Program-made: the position numbers and the translations under genes | In this document: positions 7,056 through 14,486 of the stretch, in pieces | Numbering within the stretch: the stretch's first letter is position 1 | How the letters are laid out: each line of letters starts with the position of its first letter | Notes under the pieces: generated by a model | The model's input: the letters and a program-made list of their open reading frames with translations, nothing else | Database searches by the model: none | What the model was told of the DNA's origin: nothing | Source: Methylacidiphilum sp. | GTDB lineage: Bacteria; Verrucomicrobiota; Verrucomicrobiia; CAIQCK01 | Direction: 5' to 3' | DNA: 16,590 nucleotides | Assembly (NCBI GenBank): GCA_020718125.1 | Contig: DYDC01000025.1 | Coordinates: forward strand, 1 to 16,590

Positions 7056-8489
7056 CTACAGAATCTCCGCCAACTGCCGGCCTGCTTCCACGAGCGCGTC
7101 GGCACGGGACTGCTCGTTGGACTCCGCGTAAATCCGCAGAACCGGCTCCGTGCCGCTGCCGCGCAGCATCAGCCAGGAACCGTCCTTGGCAATCATCTTC
7201 ACACCGTCAAAATCTTTGACCTCGACCAGCCGCGATCCGGCGAGGTCTTTCGCCGGGTTTTTGCGCGCCCAATCCATGAGCGACCGGCGTTTCTCGACCG
7301 GGAATCGCAAATCAAGCCGCGCGTAGCGACTGGCGCCAAACTCGGCGTCCATCTCGGCCATGATGCGGGCGATACTTTTGCCCTCGCAGGCGAGAAACTC
7401 CAGCAGCAACAGACACGCCAGGATGCCGTCGCGTTCCGGGATGTAGCCCTTGAACCCGACGCTGCCGCTTTCCTCGCCGCCGAGCAGCACGTCTTCCTCG
7501 CGCATGAGCTTCGCAATCCACTTGAACCCAACCGGCACTTCACGCAACGGCAAGCTGTGCTTTGCGCAGATGCGGTCGAGCATGACCGTCGTGTTCAGCG
7601 CCTTCACCACGTTGCCAGTTTGCCGCCGGTGCCGGATCATGTGGAGCAACAGCATGGCGATGCAATAGTGCGTCGTGATGAACGTGCCGTCGGGCGTCAT
7701 CGCCGCGATGCGATCCGCGTCGCCATCGGTCACCAACGCAATGTCCGCCTTGTGTGCGCGTAGGTGCGCCTCTAACGCGCCGAGGTTCTTCGCAATCGGT
7801 TCCGGATTCACCCCGCCAAACATCGGATCCCGCTCCGCCCTTAACGTCGTCACCGCGACATGGTGCGGGGCCAGCATCTGCTCGAATTCGCGGCCCGCAA
7901 CGCCATGCATCGAATCAAACACCACCCTCAATTTCGCGGACGCAATCCGGCCAATATCCACGAACCGGCCGACCGCTTCGCGGTGTGCCGGGCGCACGTC
8001 CTCCACCAGAATGCTCCCCTTCCCCACCGCCTCTTCGAATGCCACGTGCCGTGGCGGTTCGCTGTCCACCAGCGCCTCAATCTGCCGCGTGATTTTCGGG
8101 TCCGCGGGACCGGCAAAGTCCGCCTTGATCTTGATGCCGTTGAACTCGGGAGGATTGTGGCTCGCTGTCACCATCAGCCCGCCCACCAATGATTGTTGCT
8201 TGATGGCACAACTGACCGCCGGTGACGGACAATCCGCCGCGGTGTAGATCGTCTGCACGCTATTGGCGGCAAGCACCTCCGCGATGGCAGCGGCGAACTT
8301 CTCCGACAAGAACCGCCGGTCGTAGCCGACGATGGCACGGGGCGGTGCGCCCTTCCTCGCCGCCTCAGCCAGCCAATATGCCGCCGTCGCTTGCGCAACA
8401 CGCCGGACGTTCTCGAAAGTGAAGTCCTCGGCGATTACCGCCCGCCAGCCATCCGTGCCAAATTGAATCGGTTCGCGCACATCCATCAC
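7056..8489 (-). CDS. Phosphoglucomutase/phosphomannomutase family protein
   Basis: Interconverts hexose 1- and 6-phosphates through a phosphoserine; 477 residues, all four domains present. Motifs: GTDGWRA at 11-17, active-site loop TASHNPP with Ser110, metal loop DGDADR (255-260), sugar-recognition loop GGEESGS (337-343) and phosphate-binding RGSGTEP (443-449). The GEESG loop suggests a glucose-phosphate-preferring enzyme, but glucose versus mannose (or glucosamine) cannot be settled from sequence, so no symbol is given. It starts 12 bases after the rpe stop and is probably cotranscribed with it. There are two adjacent ATGs at the start (8489, 8486). It could supply hexose 1-phosphates for sugar nucleotides used in envelope polysaccharides, which would fit the glycosyltransferase genes nearby. 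Confidence 0.93.
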   Translation of the reverse strand: MMDVREPIQFGTDGWRAVIAEDFTFENVRRVAQATAAYWLAEAARKGAPPRAIVGYDRRFLSEKFAAAIAEVLAANSVQTIYTAADCPSPAVSCAIKQQSLVGGLMVTASHNPPEFNGIKIKADFAGPADPKITRQIEALVDSEPPRHVAFEEAVGKGSILVEDVRPAHREAVGRFVDIGRIASAKLRVVFDSMHGVAGREFEQMLAPHHVAVTTLRAERDPMFGGVNPEPIAKNLGALEAHLRAHKADIALVTDGDADRIAAMTPDGTFITTHYCIAMLLLHMIRHRRQTGNVVKALNTTVMLDRICAKHSLPLREVPVGFKWIAKLMREEDVLLGGEESGSVGFKGYIPERDGILACLLLLEFLACEGKSIARIMAEMDAEFGASRYARLDLRFPVEKRRSLMDWARKNPAKDLAGSRLVEVKDFDGVKMIAKDGSWLMLRGSGTEPVLRIYAESNEQSRADALVEAGRQLAEIL

Positions 8490-8501
8490 CGGGTTTGCCT
8501 T

Positions 8502-9161
8502 CTAGTGCGCCTCCCGGAATGCCGCAATGGCCTTCGCCATGTCCGGCGCGCGGAACAACGCCGTGCCCGCCACGAGCACGTTCGCGCCGGCCCGCAGGCA
8601 TGTGCCAACGGTCTTGGCCGTCACCCCGCCATCCACCTCGATGTGGAAATCCAAGCCGTGTCTCTCCCGCAGCGCCGCGAGCGCCCGCACTTTTTCCAGC
8701 ACGTCTTCCATGAAGCTCTGTCCCCCAAACCCGGGATTCACCGTCATTACTAGCACCATCTCCACGAGGTCGAGATGCGGCTCCAACGCGCTCACCGGCG
8801 TTGCGGGGTTCAACGACAAGCCAACGCGCTTGCCCGCGGCGCGGATCATCCGCAGCGTGGTCGGCACATCGCAGTCGCTCTCGACGTGGATCGTGAGCCA
8901 GTCCGCGCCCGCTTCAGCAAACGGCGGCACGAAGAAATCCGGCTTCTCGACCATGAGATGCACGTCCAGTGGCAGCATCGTTGCGCGGCGCAAGGCGCGA
9001 ACAGCGTCCGGCCCAAGAGTCAGGTTTGGAACAAAGTGGCCATCCATGATGTCCACATGAAGCCAGTCGGCCCCTGCGGCTTCGGCCCTCGCGGCTTCCG
9101 CGGCGAATTGGCCAAAGTCAGCGGCAAGAATGGATGGTGCGATGAGAACTGGACGCGACAT
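8502..9161 (-). CDS. rpe: Ribulose-phosphate 3-epimerase
   Basis: Pentose-phosphate enzyme interconverting ribulose 5-phosphate and xylulose 5-phosphate; a TIM barrel of 219 residues, normal length. The metal and catalytic residues sit at canonical positions: His35 and Asp37 in HVDIMDGHFVPN, His68 in HLMVEKP, Asp177 in EVDGGV. The phosphate-binding segments NPGFGGQSF (142-150) and AGTALF are present. I start at the ATG 9161 rather than the adjacent GTG 9164; no SD is visible, and a promoter-like pair lies at 9177-9206. It is first of a two-gene unit with the phosphohexomutase. Confidence 0.97.
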   Translation of the reverse strand: MSRPVLIAPSILAADFGQFAAEAARAEAAGADWLHVDIMDGHFVPNLTLGPDAVRALRRATMLPLDVHLMVEKPDFFVPPFAEAGADWLTIHVESDCDVPTTLRMIRAAGKRVGLSLNPATPVSALEPHLDLVEMVLVMTVNPGFGGQSFMEDVLEKVRALAALRERHGLDFHIEVDGGVTAKTVGTCLRAGANVLVAGTALFRAPDMAKAIAAFREAH

Positions 9162-9176
9162 CACGATATGAAAATG

Positions 9177-9206
9177 AGTTTATCCTCGCGTCGCAACGCG
9201 CCGCAA
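9177..9206 (-). promoter_or_regulatory. Candidate rpe promoter
   Basis: On the minus strand TTGCGG (9201-9206) and TAAACT (9177-9182) are 18 bases apart. The start would be near 9170, about ten bases before the rpe ATG, which lacks an SD. The -35 is weak. Confidence 0.3.
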
Positions 9207-9242
9207 GCAGTTTGGCGGTTTCGGCAGGCGCCGCAGGCGGGA

Positions 9243-9434
9243 TTACTTCCAGTAGTTTGCAGGCAAGAAACCAGCAACCTGCACCCGTCGCCGGTTCTCA
9301 GCCTTCCGGGCATCACGGCGACCGCGCGTGGTCGTGCAGACCTGGCAATTGGCTTCACGGCTCGCACGATTGGCCTCAAGCAATCGCACGCCGCAAAGCT
9401 TGCAGAAGAGAGGAACTGGTTCGTGTTTTTTCAT
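9243..9434 (-). CDS. Small zinc-ribbon protein, 63 residues
   Basis: Unrecognised small protein starting MKKHEPVPLF. Two CxxC knuckles, CKLC (11-14) and CQVC (30-33), are separated by 15 residues, the layout of a minimal zinc ribbon. The remainder is strongly basic (TTTRGRRDARKAENRRR) and ends FLPANYWK, suggesting nucleic-acid or ribosome contact. That is inference; no specific family is recognised. The paired cysteines argue that this is a real gene and not chance frame. It lies between rpe and the glycosyltransferase on the same strand as both. No SD is seen, but a perfect TTGACA lies just upstream (9469-9474), placing a start about five bases before the ATG. Confidence 0.6.
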   Translation of the reverse strand: MKKHEPVPLFCKLCGVRLLEANRASREANCQVCTTTRGRRDARKAENRRRVQVAGFLPANYWK

Positions 9435-9445
9435 TGGCGCGCGGC

Positions 9446-9474
9446 AGTCTCATTCCGATAAGTGGTTTTGTCAA
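9446..9474 (-). promoter_or_regulatory. Candidate promoter of the zinc-ribbon gene
   Basis: On the minus strand a perfect TTGACA (9469-9474) lies 17 bases before GAGACT (9446-9451), which matches the consensus -10 at only three positions. Transcription would begin near 9439, about five bases from the ATG at 9434. The surrounding 9435-9597 holds no other feature I can support. Confidence 0.38.
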
Positions 9475-9597
9475 ATCATACTCAATCAGTCTCTTTAATA
9501 CCCCGCCTGCCACTGACTTAGCTGCACCTGATTCGCAACGCCACATCCCCCACCCACCCAGACACCTTCCCGGTCCCGCGGCATACCATCGAACCAC

Positions 9598-10332
9598 TCA
9601 ATTCACCCGTTCGGCGATCTTGTAGTCCAGAACCCGTTTCTTCATCCAGCGCACGGCCAGCAAGTCGTGGAAGCTCTTGAAAAGCCGGTTCCAGACGCCG
9701 TATTTTGACTCGCCAGCCAGACGTGGGTTGTTCGTCACGGGGATTTCCGTGACCGTGTAGCCTTCCATCTTGAACAGCGTCGGCAGGAATCGGTGCATGC
9801 CGCGGTAGAGTTTCACCTTGTCCACGCACTCGCGCTTGAACGCCCGGTAGGTGCAGCCCGCGTCGGAGATGTTTTCCTCGCTGAGCTTGTTGCGCACCCA
9901 GTTGGCGATGCGGGAGCTGGTCACCTTGATGAAGTTGTCGCCTTGGCCGCGAACCGCCACGCGCGTCCCGCAGACCACGTCGTGGGTCTGGAGCGCATCG
10001 AGGAACTTCGGCAGGTCATTCGGGTCGTTCTGGAGGTCGGCGTCAATGGTGACGATATACCGCCCGCGCGCCGCCCGCATGCCCGCCTCGCTCGCAGCGG
10101 TCTCGCCGCGGTTGCAGGCGAACTTCTGCACGCGGATGCGGCTATCACGCGCCGCCAGCGCCTTCATGATCTCCCACGAGCCGTCCTTGCTGCCGTCGTC
10201 GGTGAGGATCAGTTCGTAGCTGACGTCCATCGGTTCAATCGCCTTGCGGACAGCGACGGCGAGCGGCTGGAGGTTGTCCTCTTCGTTATAAACCGGGACG
10301 ACGAGGGATAAGACTGGGCGTTCGTCAGACAT
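9598..10332 (-). CDS. GT2 glycosyltransferase, dolichol-phosphate-mannose-synthase-like
   Basis: Transfers a sugar from a nucleotide donor, probably to a lipid carrier or envelope glycan. 244 residues cover one GT-A domain: VVPVYNEEDN (11-20), the DDGSKDGS nucleotide site (45-52), the DAD metal site in TIDADLQNDP (98-100) and the C-terminal SKYGVWNRLFKSFHDLLAVRW. It has the DPM1/ArnC/GtrB catalytic domain but lacks the C-terminal membrane helices of ArnC or GtrB, so it is likely a peripheral membrane enzyme. It starts 2 bases after the aminotransferase stop and has GAAGG inside that gene's end, so translation is probably coupled. Donor and acceptor are unknown. Confidence 0.92.
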   Translation of the reverse strand: MSDERPVLSLVVPVYNEEDNLQPLAVAVRKAIEPMDVSYELILTDDGSKDGSWEIMKALAARDSRIRVQKFACNRGETAASEAGMRAARGRYIVTIDADLQNDPNDLPKFLDALQTHDVVCGTRVAVRGQGDNFIKVTSSRIANWVRNKLSEENISDAGCTYRAFKRECVDKVKLYRGMHRFLPTLFKMEGYTVTEIPVTNNPRLAGESKYGVWNRLFKSFHDLLAVRWMKKRVLDYKIAERVN

Positions 10333-10334
10333 GG

Positions 10335-11435
10335 TCAGGCCTTCAGGAATTCCTTGATGCAGTTGCAGACATGGGTGACCTGCTCCGCGTTAATCTCACC
10401 GTAGATTGGCAGCGAGAGGATGCGGTTCACGATCCGCTCGGTCACCGGCAGCTTCGGGATGTCCTTGTAAAGCGCCTGGATGGCCGGCTGCTGGTGAACG
10501 GCAACCGGATAATGGATGCCGGTGTTGACGCCCTTCTCCGACAGGAATTTCTGCAGGCCGTCGCGGTTATCCACCTGAATGACGAACATGTGATAGACAG
10601 GCTCCGAATCCGGCCGCACGGGCGGCAGCGTGACGCCTTTGACATCGCCGAGCAACTGCCGGTAGAGCGCGACGGCCTTCCGGCGGCCGTCGTTGAGGCG
10701 GTCCAGCTCGCGCAACTGGATGCGGCCCACGGCGGCATTGATCTCGTTGAACCGGAGATTGAACCCAATCATGTCGTTGGTGTTCTTGTCCCGGCGGCCG
10801 TGGTTGCGGAGCTTGCGGACGAGATTGGCCAGTTCGTCGTCGTTGGTCGTCATTGCGCCGCCGTCGCCGAACACCGTCAGGTTTTTCGACGGGAAGAACG
10901 AGAAACCCGCCGCCATCGTCATCGAGCCGACGCGGGTGCCTTTGTATTTCGCGCCCTGCGCCTGCGCGCAGTCCTCAATGATCCACAGCTTATGCGCCGC
11001 GGCGATGGCCTTGATGCGGTCCACGTCCACGGGATGGCCGTAGATGTGGACGGGCAGGATGCCGACGGTCTTGGGCGTGATGGCGCGCTCAATGGCCGCG
11101 GGGTCGGCCGTGTAGGTCTCGTCCACGTCCACAAACTTCGGCGCCGCGCCGGCGTGGATGAACGGCTCGCAGCTCGGGAAGGCCGTGTGGCTCGGCATGA
11201 TGACCTCGTCGCCCTCTTTCAGGCGGCCGAGTTTCTTCAACGACAAGCACAGCAGATAGACCGCCGCGGTCCAGTTGGCCGATAGCACGCAGTTCTTCAC
11301 GCCCGTATGTGCGGCCATCTCCTTCTCAAACGCCTCGGACTCCTTGCCGAGGATGAAGTTGCCGCCGTCAATGACGCGCAGCACGGCGTCTTTGATCTCC
11401 TGCGTGACGTAGGGTTTGGACAATGGGATTTTCAT
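10335..11435 (-). CDS. DegT/DnrJ/EryC1/StrS-family PLP aminotransferase
   Basis: PLP-dependent enzyme that aminates keto sugars in nucleotide-sugar pathways for LPS or capsule; 366 residues, normal length. Landmarks: Asp155 in WIIEDCAQAQGA, which pairs with the PLP ring nitrogen, and Lys184 in FSFFPSKNLTVFGDGGAM, the PLP Schiff-base lysine. Family-typical FVDVDETYTADP (101-112), HIYGHPVDVD and GFNLRFNEINAA are present. Two small departures: ANWTAA (53-58) where SGTAAL is usual, and QAQG where QAHG is usual; both residues lie near the cofactor. The ATG at 11435 has GAGG about 8 bases upstream. It forms a tight pair with the GT2 gene. Some members are dehydratases or other variants, so aminotransfer is the likely but not proven reaction. 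Confidence 0.92.
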   Translation of the reverse strand: MKIPLSKPYVTQEIKDAVLRVIDGGNFILGKESEAFEKEMAAHTGVKNCVLSANWTAAVYLLCLSLKKLGRLKEGDEVIMPSHTAFPSCEPFIHAGAAPKFVDVDETYTADPAAIERAITPKTVGILPVHIYGHPVDVDRIKAIAAAHKLWIIEDCAQAQGAKYKGTRVGSMTMAAGFSFFPSKNLTVFGDGGAMTTNDDELANLVRKLRNHGRRDKNTNDMIGFNLRFNEINAAVGRIQLRELDRLNDGRRKAVALYRQLLGDVKGVTLPPVRPDSEPVYHMFVIQVDNRDGLQKFLSEKGVNTGIHYPVAVHQQPAIQALYKDIPKLPVTERIVNRILSLPIYGEINAEQVTHVCNCIKEFLKA

Positions 11436-11493
11436 GGTTTCTGCCTCAGTCTTTCCTTGGGCCGCGTGCGCGAACGCCCAGACGCACTTCGGG

Positions 11494-11522
11494 CTGGCTT
11501 GTTATCCTTGTTTTCTTATCGT
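11494..11522 (+). promoter_or_regulatory. Weak candidate promoter of the M23 gene (leaderless GTG)
   Basis: TATCGT (11517-11522) has the same sequence as the lepA -10. A weak -35, CTGGCT (11494-11499), lies 17 bases before it. Transcription would start at the GTG 11529. The -35 is poor, so the main support is the recurring -10 and spacing. Confidence 0.25.
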
Positions 11523-11528
11523 GGCGGC

Positions 11529-12515
11529 GTGTTGCGGCGCAACATCTTTCTCTGGTTCTTGCCTGCTGCGGCCTGGGCGCTCGATCTGACGTTGCCGACG
11601 GCCAACGACGGATTGTTTTCGCCCGGCGGTGAGGCGCGGTTCTTCCAAGGCACGGCTGGCAAGGATTGGCGCAGCGGACAATACGGCTGTGTCCGCAGCG
11701 AGGGCCGGCAGTATCACGAGGGCGTGGACATCCGCTGTCTCCAGCGCGACCGGCGCGGCGAGCCAAACGATCCTGTGATTGCAGTTGCAGGCGGCGAAAT
11801 CGCCCATGTCTCCCGCGTGGCAGGACAGTCGAACTACGGCCGCTACATCCTTGTGCGTCACGACTGGAATGATGTTGAGGTGTTCACTCTCTATTCTCAC
11901 CTGCGCGACATCGCTGCCGGCTTGCGGGCGGGCCAGCCGGTGAAACGCGGCCAGCCCATCGCCACGCTCGGTTATTCCGGCACTCAGAATATCCCGCGTG
12001 AACGGGCGCACCTGCATTTTGAGGTCTGTTTCCAGATCAACCGCAACTTCGCCGCGTGGTTCGCGCCCCGGATGGCCAAGGGCGACCGAAACGACCACGG
12101 CAGCTTCAACGGCATCAACCTCCAAGGGATCGATCCGACGGCGGTATTCCTCGCGGCACGGCGCCATCCGCCGATGAATTTTCGGGAATACATGGAAGCG
12201 CAGCCGGTCGCGTTCACGGTTCTTTTCCCGGCGCGGCGCGCACCTTTGTCTTGGATGCGGGCGCAGACCTGGTGCATTGTCAACGGCCCGGAGCCGGCGC
12301 CCGTGACGGCTTATGAAGTCTGGTTCATGGCCGAGGGTGTGGCGACGTATGCGCGGCCGCTGTGGGATGTGTCGCCGGCGAGATGGACCGTGGCGGGCGC
12401 AAACGAGATCGCCCTGAAGACGCTCGCCGGCCGCGCTTTGGTGACGCGAAACACGAGTGGCGATTGGACGTTTACACAGCGGGGGGCGGAGTTAATGGAG
12501 ATGCTGGATTATTGA
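11529..12515 (+). CDS. Secreted M23-family (LytM-type) metallopeptidase
   Basis: Likely peptidoglycan endopeptidase, or an envelope regulator of that fold, outside the cytoplasm. From GTG 11529 it has 328 residues with a compact signal peptide: RR, then a hydrophobic stretch ending AAAWA, then LDL. The zinc-site residues are complete: His63 and Asp67 in YHEGVDI, and HLH at 161-163 in AHLHFEV. The catalytic domain fills about 60-175 and also contains VIAVAGGEI, YSHLRD and GQPIATLGYSGT. The last 150 residues are unassigned, with an Ig-like beta look around 245-315. The frame is open back to 11307 but overlaps the opposite-strand aminotransferase and has no start near the signal peptide other than GTG/TTG. 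The coupled gene 12520 follows 4 bases later. Confidence 0.9.
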   Translation: MLRRNIFLWFLPAAAWALDLTLPTANDGLFSPGGEARFFQGTAGKDWRSGQYGCVRSEGRQYHEGVDIRCLQRDRRGEPNDPVIAVAGGEIAHVSRVAGQSNYGRYILVRHDWNDVEVFTLYSHLRDIAAGLRAGQPVKRGQPIATLGYSGTQNIPRERAHLHFEVCFQINRNFAAWFAPRMAKGDRNDHGSFNGINLQGIDPTAVFLAARRHPPMNFREYMEAQPVAFTVLFPARRAPLSWMRAQTWCIVNGPEPAPVTAYEVWFMAEGVATYARPLWDVSPARWTVAGANEIALKTLAGRALVTRNTSGDWTFTQRGAELMEMLDY

Positions 12516-12519
12516 TCGA

Positions 12520-13170
12520 ATGAAGGTGACAGAAGACAACGTCGTGCGATTGCTGGCCCGATTGATCGGGCGGCGCTTCGCCGCGCGATGCGAAGCGAAA
12601 AAGTCGCTTGCATGGCTCTCCCCTGCCCTCCCGCTGCCTCCCGGCTCCGCTCTGGCGCGAATAAGGCAGGAGTTGATCGGCAGCGCGGCGGTGGCCAAGC
12701 GCCCGATCATTGTTGCCGCCCGTTTCGGCCCGCCGCTGAGTCTCCTCTTCGAGTTCGATGATGCAACCCACTTCAATCGCTGGCGCGCGCGGGCGTTGGA
12801 GCTTTATCCGGTCGAGGCGCCGCTGAGCTTCAGTGTGCGGGCTTGCATGGAGTTGTGCCATGACGCGCGCGCCAGGCGGGTTTCCTCTGCGAAGCTGAGG
12901 CAGCAAGCGTTCCGCGACGCGTTAGTGGACCTGCTGCCGCCGGCCCACGGTTTGAACCCCACGCTGCGCATTGCGCGGGCCGAGTTGGTGGACAGCCCGC
13001 GGCAAGAACTGCGCGAGTCGGAGTTGGAGAAGCGCCTGGTGAAATTGCTCGATGAACGGGTGGCTTTCCGGGCAAACACGACTTTCCTCCACATGCTCCG
13101 GCACCCGAGCGCGAAGCCCTGGGTGCCGACGGTGATTGCGCCAAGGGGAAACACGAAAGCCTGCCTGTAA
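12520..13170 (+). CDS. Unknown cytoplasmic protein coupled to the M23 gene
   Basis: Not recognised. 216 residues, no signal peptide or membrane segment, helix-rich and basic. It starts 4 bases after the M23 stop with no SD of its own, so it is probably translated by re-initiation. Two parts can be seen: residues about 55-120, where RPIIVAARFGPPLSLLFEFD is followed by DATHFNRWRARALELY, and a basic, charged region at about 140-195 (LRIARAELVDS, RESELEKRLVKLLDER). The FEFDDATHFNRWR string loosely recalls the E-x-D-G-x-x-H strand of small PDDEXK-like nucleases (DUF559 or DUF2726 type), but the usual E-x-K is absent, so I give this little weight. The opposite strand also carries a long frame, but it is less protein-like. 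Confidence 0.65.
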   Translation: MKVTEDNVVRLLARLIGRRFAARCEAKKSLAWLSPALPLPPGSALARIRQELIGSAAVAKRPIIVAARFGPPLSLLFEFDDATHFNRWRARALELYPVEAPLSFSVRACMELCHDARARRVSSAKLRQQAFRDALVDLLPPAHGLNPTLRIARAELVDSPRQELRESELEKRLVKLLDERVAFRANTTFLHMLRHPSAKPWVPTVIAPRGNTKACL

Positions 13171-13463
13171 CGAAGGGTCTGCGCTGCTGGCAAGGCAGCG
13201 CCTATGGCCCTTGATTGTCTGGTTCGTTGCCGTTGTGTTCCGGGCTGGATGCAGCCTCCTTGACCTGCTGGACGCGTTTCTGACGCCACGGACGCTTCCC
13301 TGTCTGGTCGCAAAACACCCGGCAGACCGCCGCAAGCAGGGCAACACTTGAATCCTCGCAGGAGAACCCTGCGGGCCGCCGCCACCGGCCCCGCCAATCC
13401 CACAGTCACCCACAGGCGCACGCCGGTCTTTTCACTCATCGGGCACTTTGTCAGCGGGGCGGA
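13171..13463. other. Noncoding gap between the unknown gene and bamD
   Basis: No convincing gene. It contains a 7-bp hairpin (13181-13201), a second stem at 13355-13375 (CGCAGG/CCTGCG core, 5-base loop AGAAC, extended by further pairs), and a minus-strand frame at 13202-13318 (GTG start, 38 codons) that looks somewhat protein-like but has no SD. The bamD promoter candidate begins at 13464. Confidence 0.45.
13181..13201. terminator. Possible terminator after the M23 pair (no T-run)
   Basis: GCGCTGC and GCAGCGC pair perfectly around a 7-base loop, ten bases past the stop of the unknown gene. A U-tract is missing, so it would be a weak or Rho-assisted stop, or an mRNA 3'-end stabiliser. The stem would also act on minus-strand transcripts. 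Confidence 0.4.
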
Positions 13464-13492
13464 TTGACACTCTGGATGGCCTTCGCTACGCT
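13464..13492 (+). promoter_or_regulatory. Candidate promoter of bamD-like/lptE (leaderless)
   Basis: A perfect TTGACA (13464-13469) is followed after 17 bases by TACGCT (13487-13492). Transcription would start around 13499-13500, exactly at the ATG chosen for the bamD-like gene. No good SD lies before that ATG. Best example of the leaderless arrangement in the window. Confidence 0.5.
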
Positions 13493-13499
13493 GCGGTGG

Positions 13500-14486
13500 A
13501 TGAGCCGGTTTGGTTTGCGCTTTCTATTTCTGTTGCTGGGGCTGCTGACGGCCCCACTGCCCTGCCCTGCCCCAATTGTGTATCGGCCGGGAGAAGGCTG
13601 GGAAACGAAGGGACAGGCTGCCTCACAGGCCACGCCCAAGGCCCAGCTTGAACACGGCCAGGAACTGGAGAAGAAGCGCGAATGGGACGACGCGACGACC
13701 TCCTATCGGATGCTCCTGCGGCGCTGGCCAACCTCGATCCACGCCGCAGACGCCCAGTTTCACATTGCCTACTGCCAGGAACAGCAGCGCGATTACTACA
13801 AGGCGTTCCTGTCCTACCAGAAGGTCATAGACAGCTACCAGGGGTTTGAGAAGTTTGATGAAGTGCTCCAGCGGCAGTTCAAGATCGGCAACTTGTTCCT
13901 GGCGGGCGAGCGGGTGAAATTTTTCGGCTTCCCCACGTTCCCCTCCATGGACAAGGCGGTGGAAATTTTTGAAAAGGTGATCAAGAACGGCCCCTACAAC
14001 GAGGTGGCCCAGCAGGCCCAGATGGCGATCGGCTACGCGCGCGAGAAACAAAAGCAATACGACGACGCTGTCGCCGCCTATCGCAAGCTGGTCGAGAAAT
14101 ATTCATCCTCACCCATCGTGGAGGAGGCCTATTTCAACGTCGGGCTGGCCTACTTCAAGGCGGCGACCAAGGCGGAATACGACCAAGGATATGCGAACAA
14201 GTCCATCGAGGCCTTCAACGAGTATCTGGTGAAGTTCTCCACCGGCTCGAAGACCGCCGTTGCCCGCGACTACATCGCCCGTGTGCAGACCGACCAGGCG
14301 CGCGGCCTGTTTGAGGTGGCGAACTATTACGACAAGCAAAAGGACCTCAACGCGGCGCTCGTTTACTACAACGAACTGATCGCCCGCCACCCACAGTCCA
14401 GTTACGCGAAGGACGCGCAGGCTCGCATGGAATTGTTGCGCCGCCAGGTCGCGCTTCAACCCCCGCCTTTGGAGGCCAAACGATGA
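13500..14486 (+). CDS. bamD: BamD-like outer-membrane assembly protein
   Basis: Probable member of the BamD/YfiO group: periplasmic TPR scaffold of the beta-barrel assembly machinery at the outer membrane. From ATG 13500 it has 328 residues: a signal peptide (LRFLFLLLGLL, residues 6-16), a short linker (VYRPGEGWETKG), then about five TPR-like helical hairpins (e.g. EWDDATTSYRMLLRRWPTSI, QYDDAVAAYRKLVEKYSSSP, DLNAALVYYNELIARHPQSS). It is longer than E. coli BamD (about 245 residues). The only Cys near the signal peptide is in APLPC, with prolines at -1 and -3, which is not a lipobox, so it may not be a lipoprotein. In-frame TTG 13464 and ATG 13476 are alternative starts; 13464 overlaps the promoter and 13500 suits the signal peptide. 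lptE overlaps its stop by 4 bases, which supports an outer-membrane role. YbgF-like or generic TPR protein is the alternative. Confidence 0.8.
   Translation: MSRFGLRFLFLLLGLLTAPLPCPAPIVYRPGEGWETKGQAASQATPKAQLEHGQELEKKREWDDATTSYRMLLRRWPTSIHAADAQFHIAYCQEQQRDYYKAFLSYQKVIDSYQGFEKFDEVLQRQFKIGNLFLAGERVKFFGFPTFPSMDKAVEIFEKVIKNGPYNEVAQQAQMAIGYAREKQKQYDDAVAAYRKLVEKYSSSPIVEEAYFNVGLAYFKAATKAEYDQGYANKSIEAFNEYLVKFSTGSKTAVARDYIARVQTDQARGLFEVANYYDKQKDLNAALVYYNELIARHPQSSYAKDAQARMELLRRQVALQPPPLEAKR

Noticed and set aside
9540..9560. C-rich run (CCCCCACCCACCCAG) as a possible G-quadruplex on the minus strand
   Set aside because: Only one G-run of four or more occurs on the minus strand, and the spacing is too irregular to claim a structure.
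11307..11528. Upstream extension of the M23 frame to 11307
   Set aside because: It lies antisense to the aminotransferase start and would put 74 residues before an obvious signal peptide.
13202..13318. 38-codon minus-strand GTG frame with protein-like text (CDQTGKRPWRQKRVQQVKEA) ending at the 13181 hairpin
   Set aside because: No SD, no clear promoter and no family recognised. It could be a real small gene or a remnant, but the evidence is too thin to list it.
13355..13375. Second hairpin before the bamD-like gene as a riboswitch or attenuator
   Set aside because: The stem is short and the predicted transcription start lies downstream of it, so it would not be in the bamD mRNA.
12804..13439. 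211-codon minus-strand frame antisense to the unknown gene at 12520
   Set aside because: Composition is Arg/Ser/Gly-rich and no domain is visible. The plus-strand frame is translationally coupled to the M23 gene and is the better candidate.
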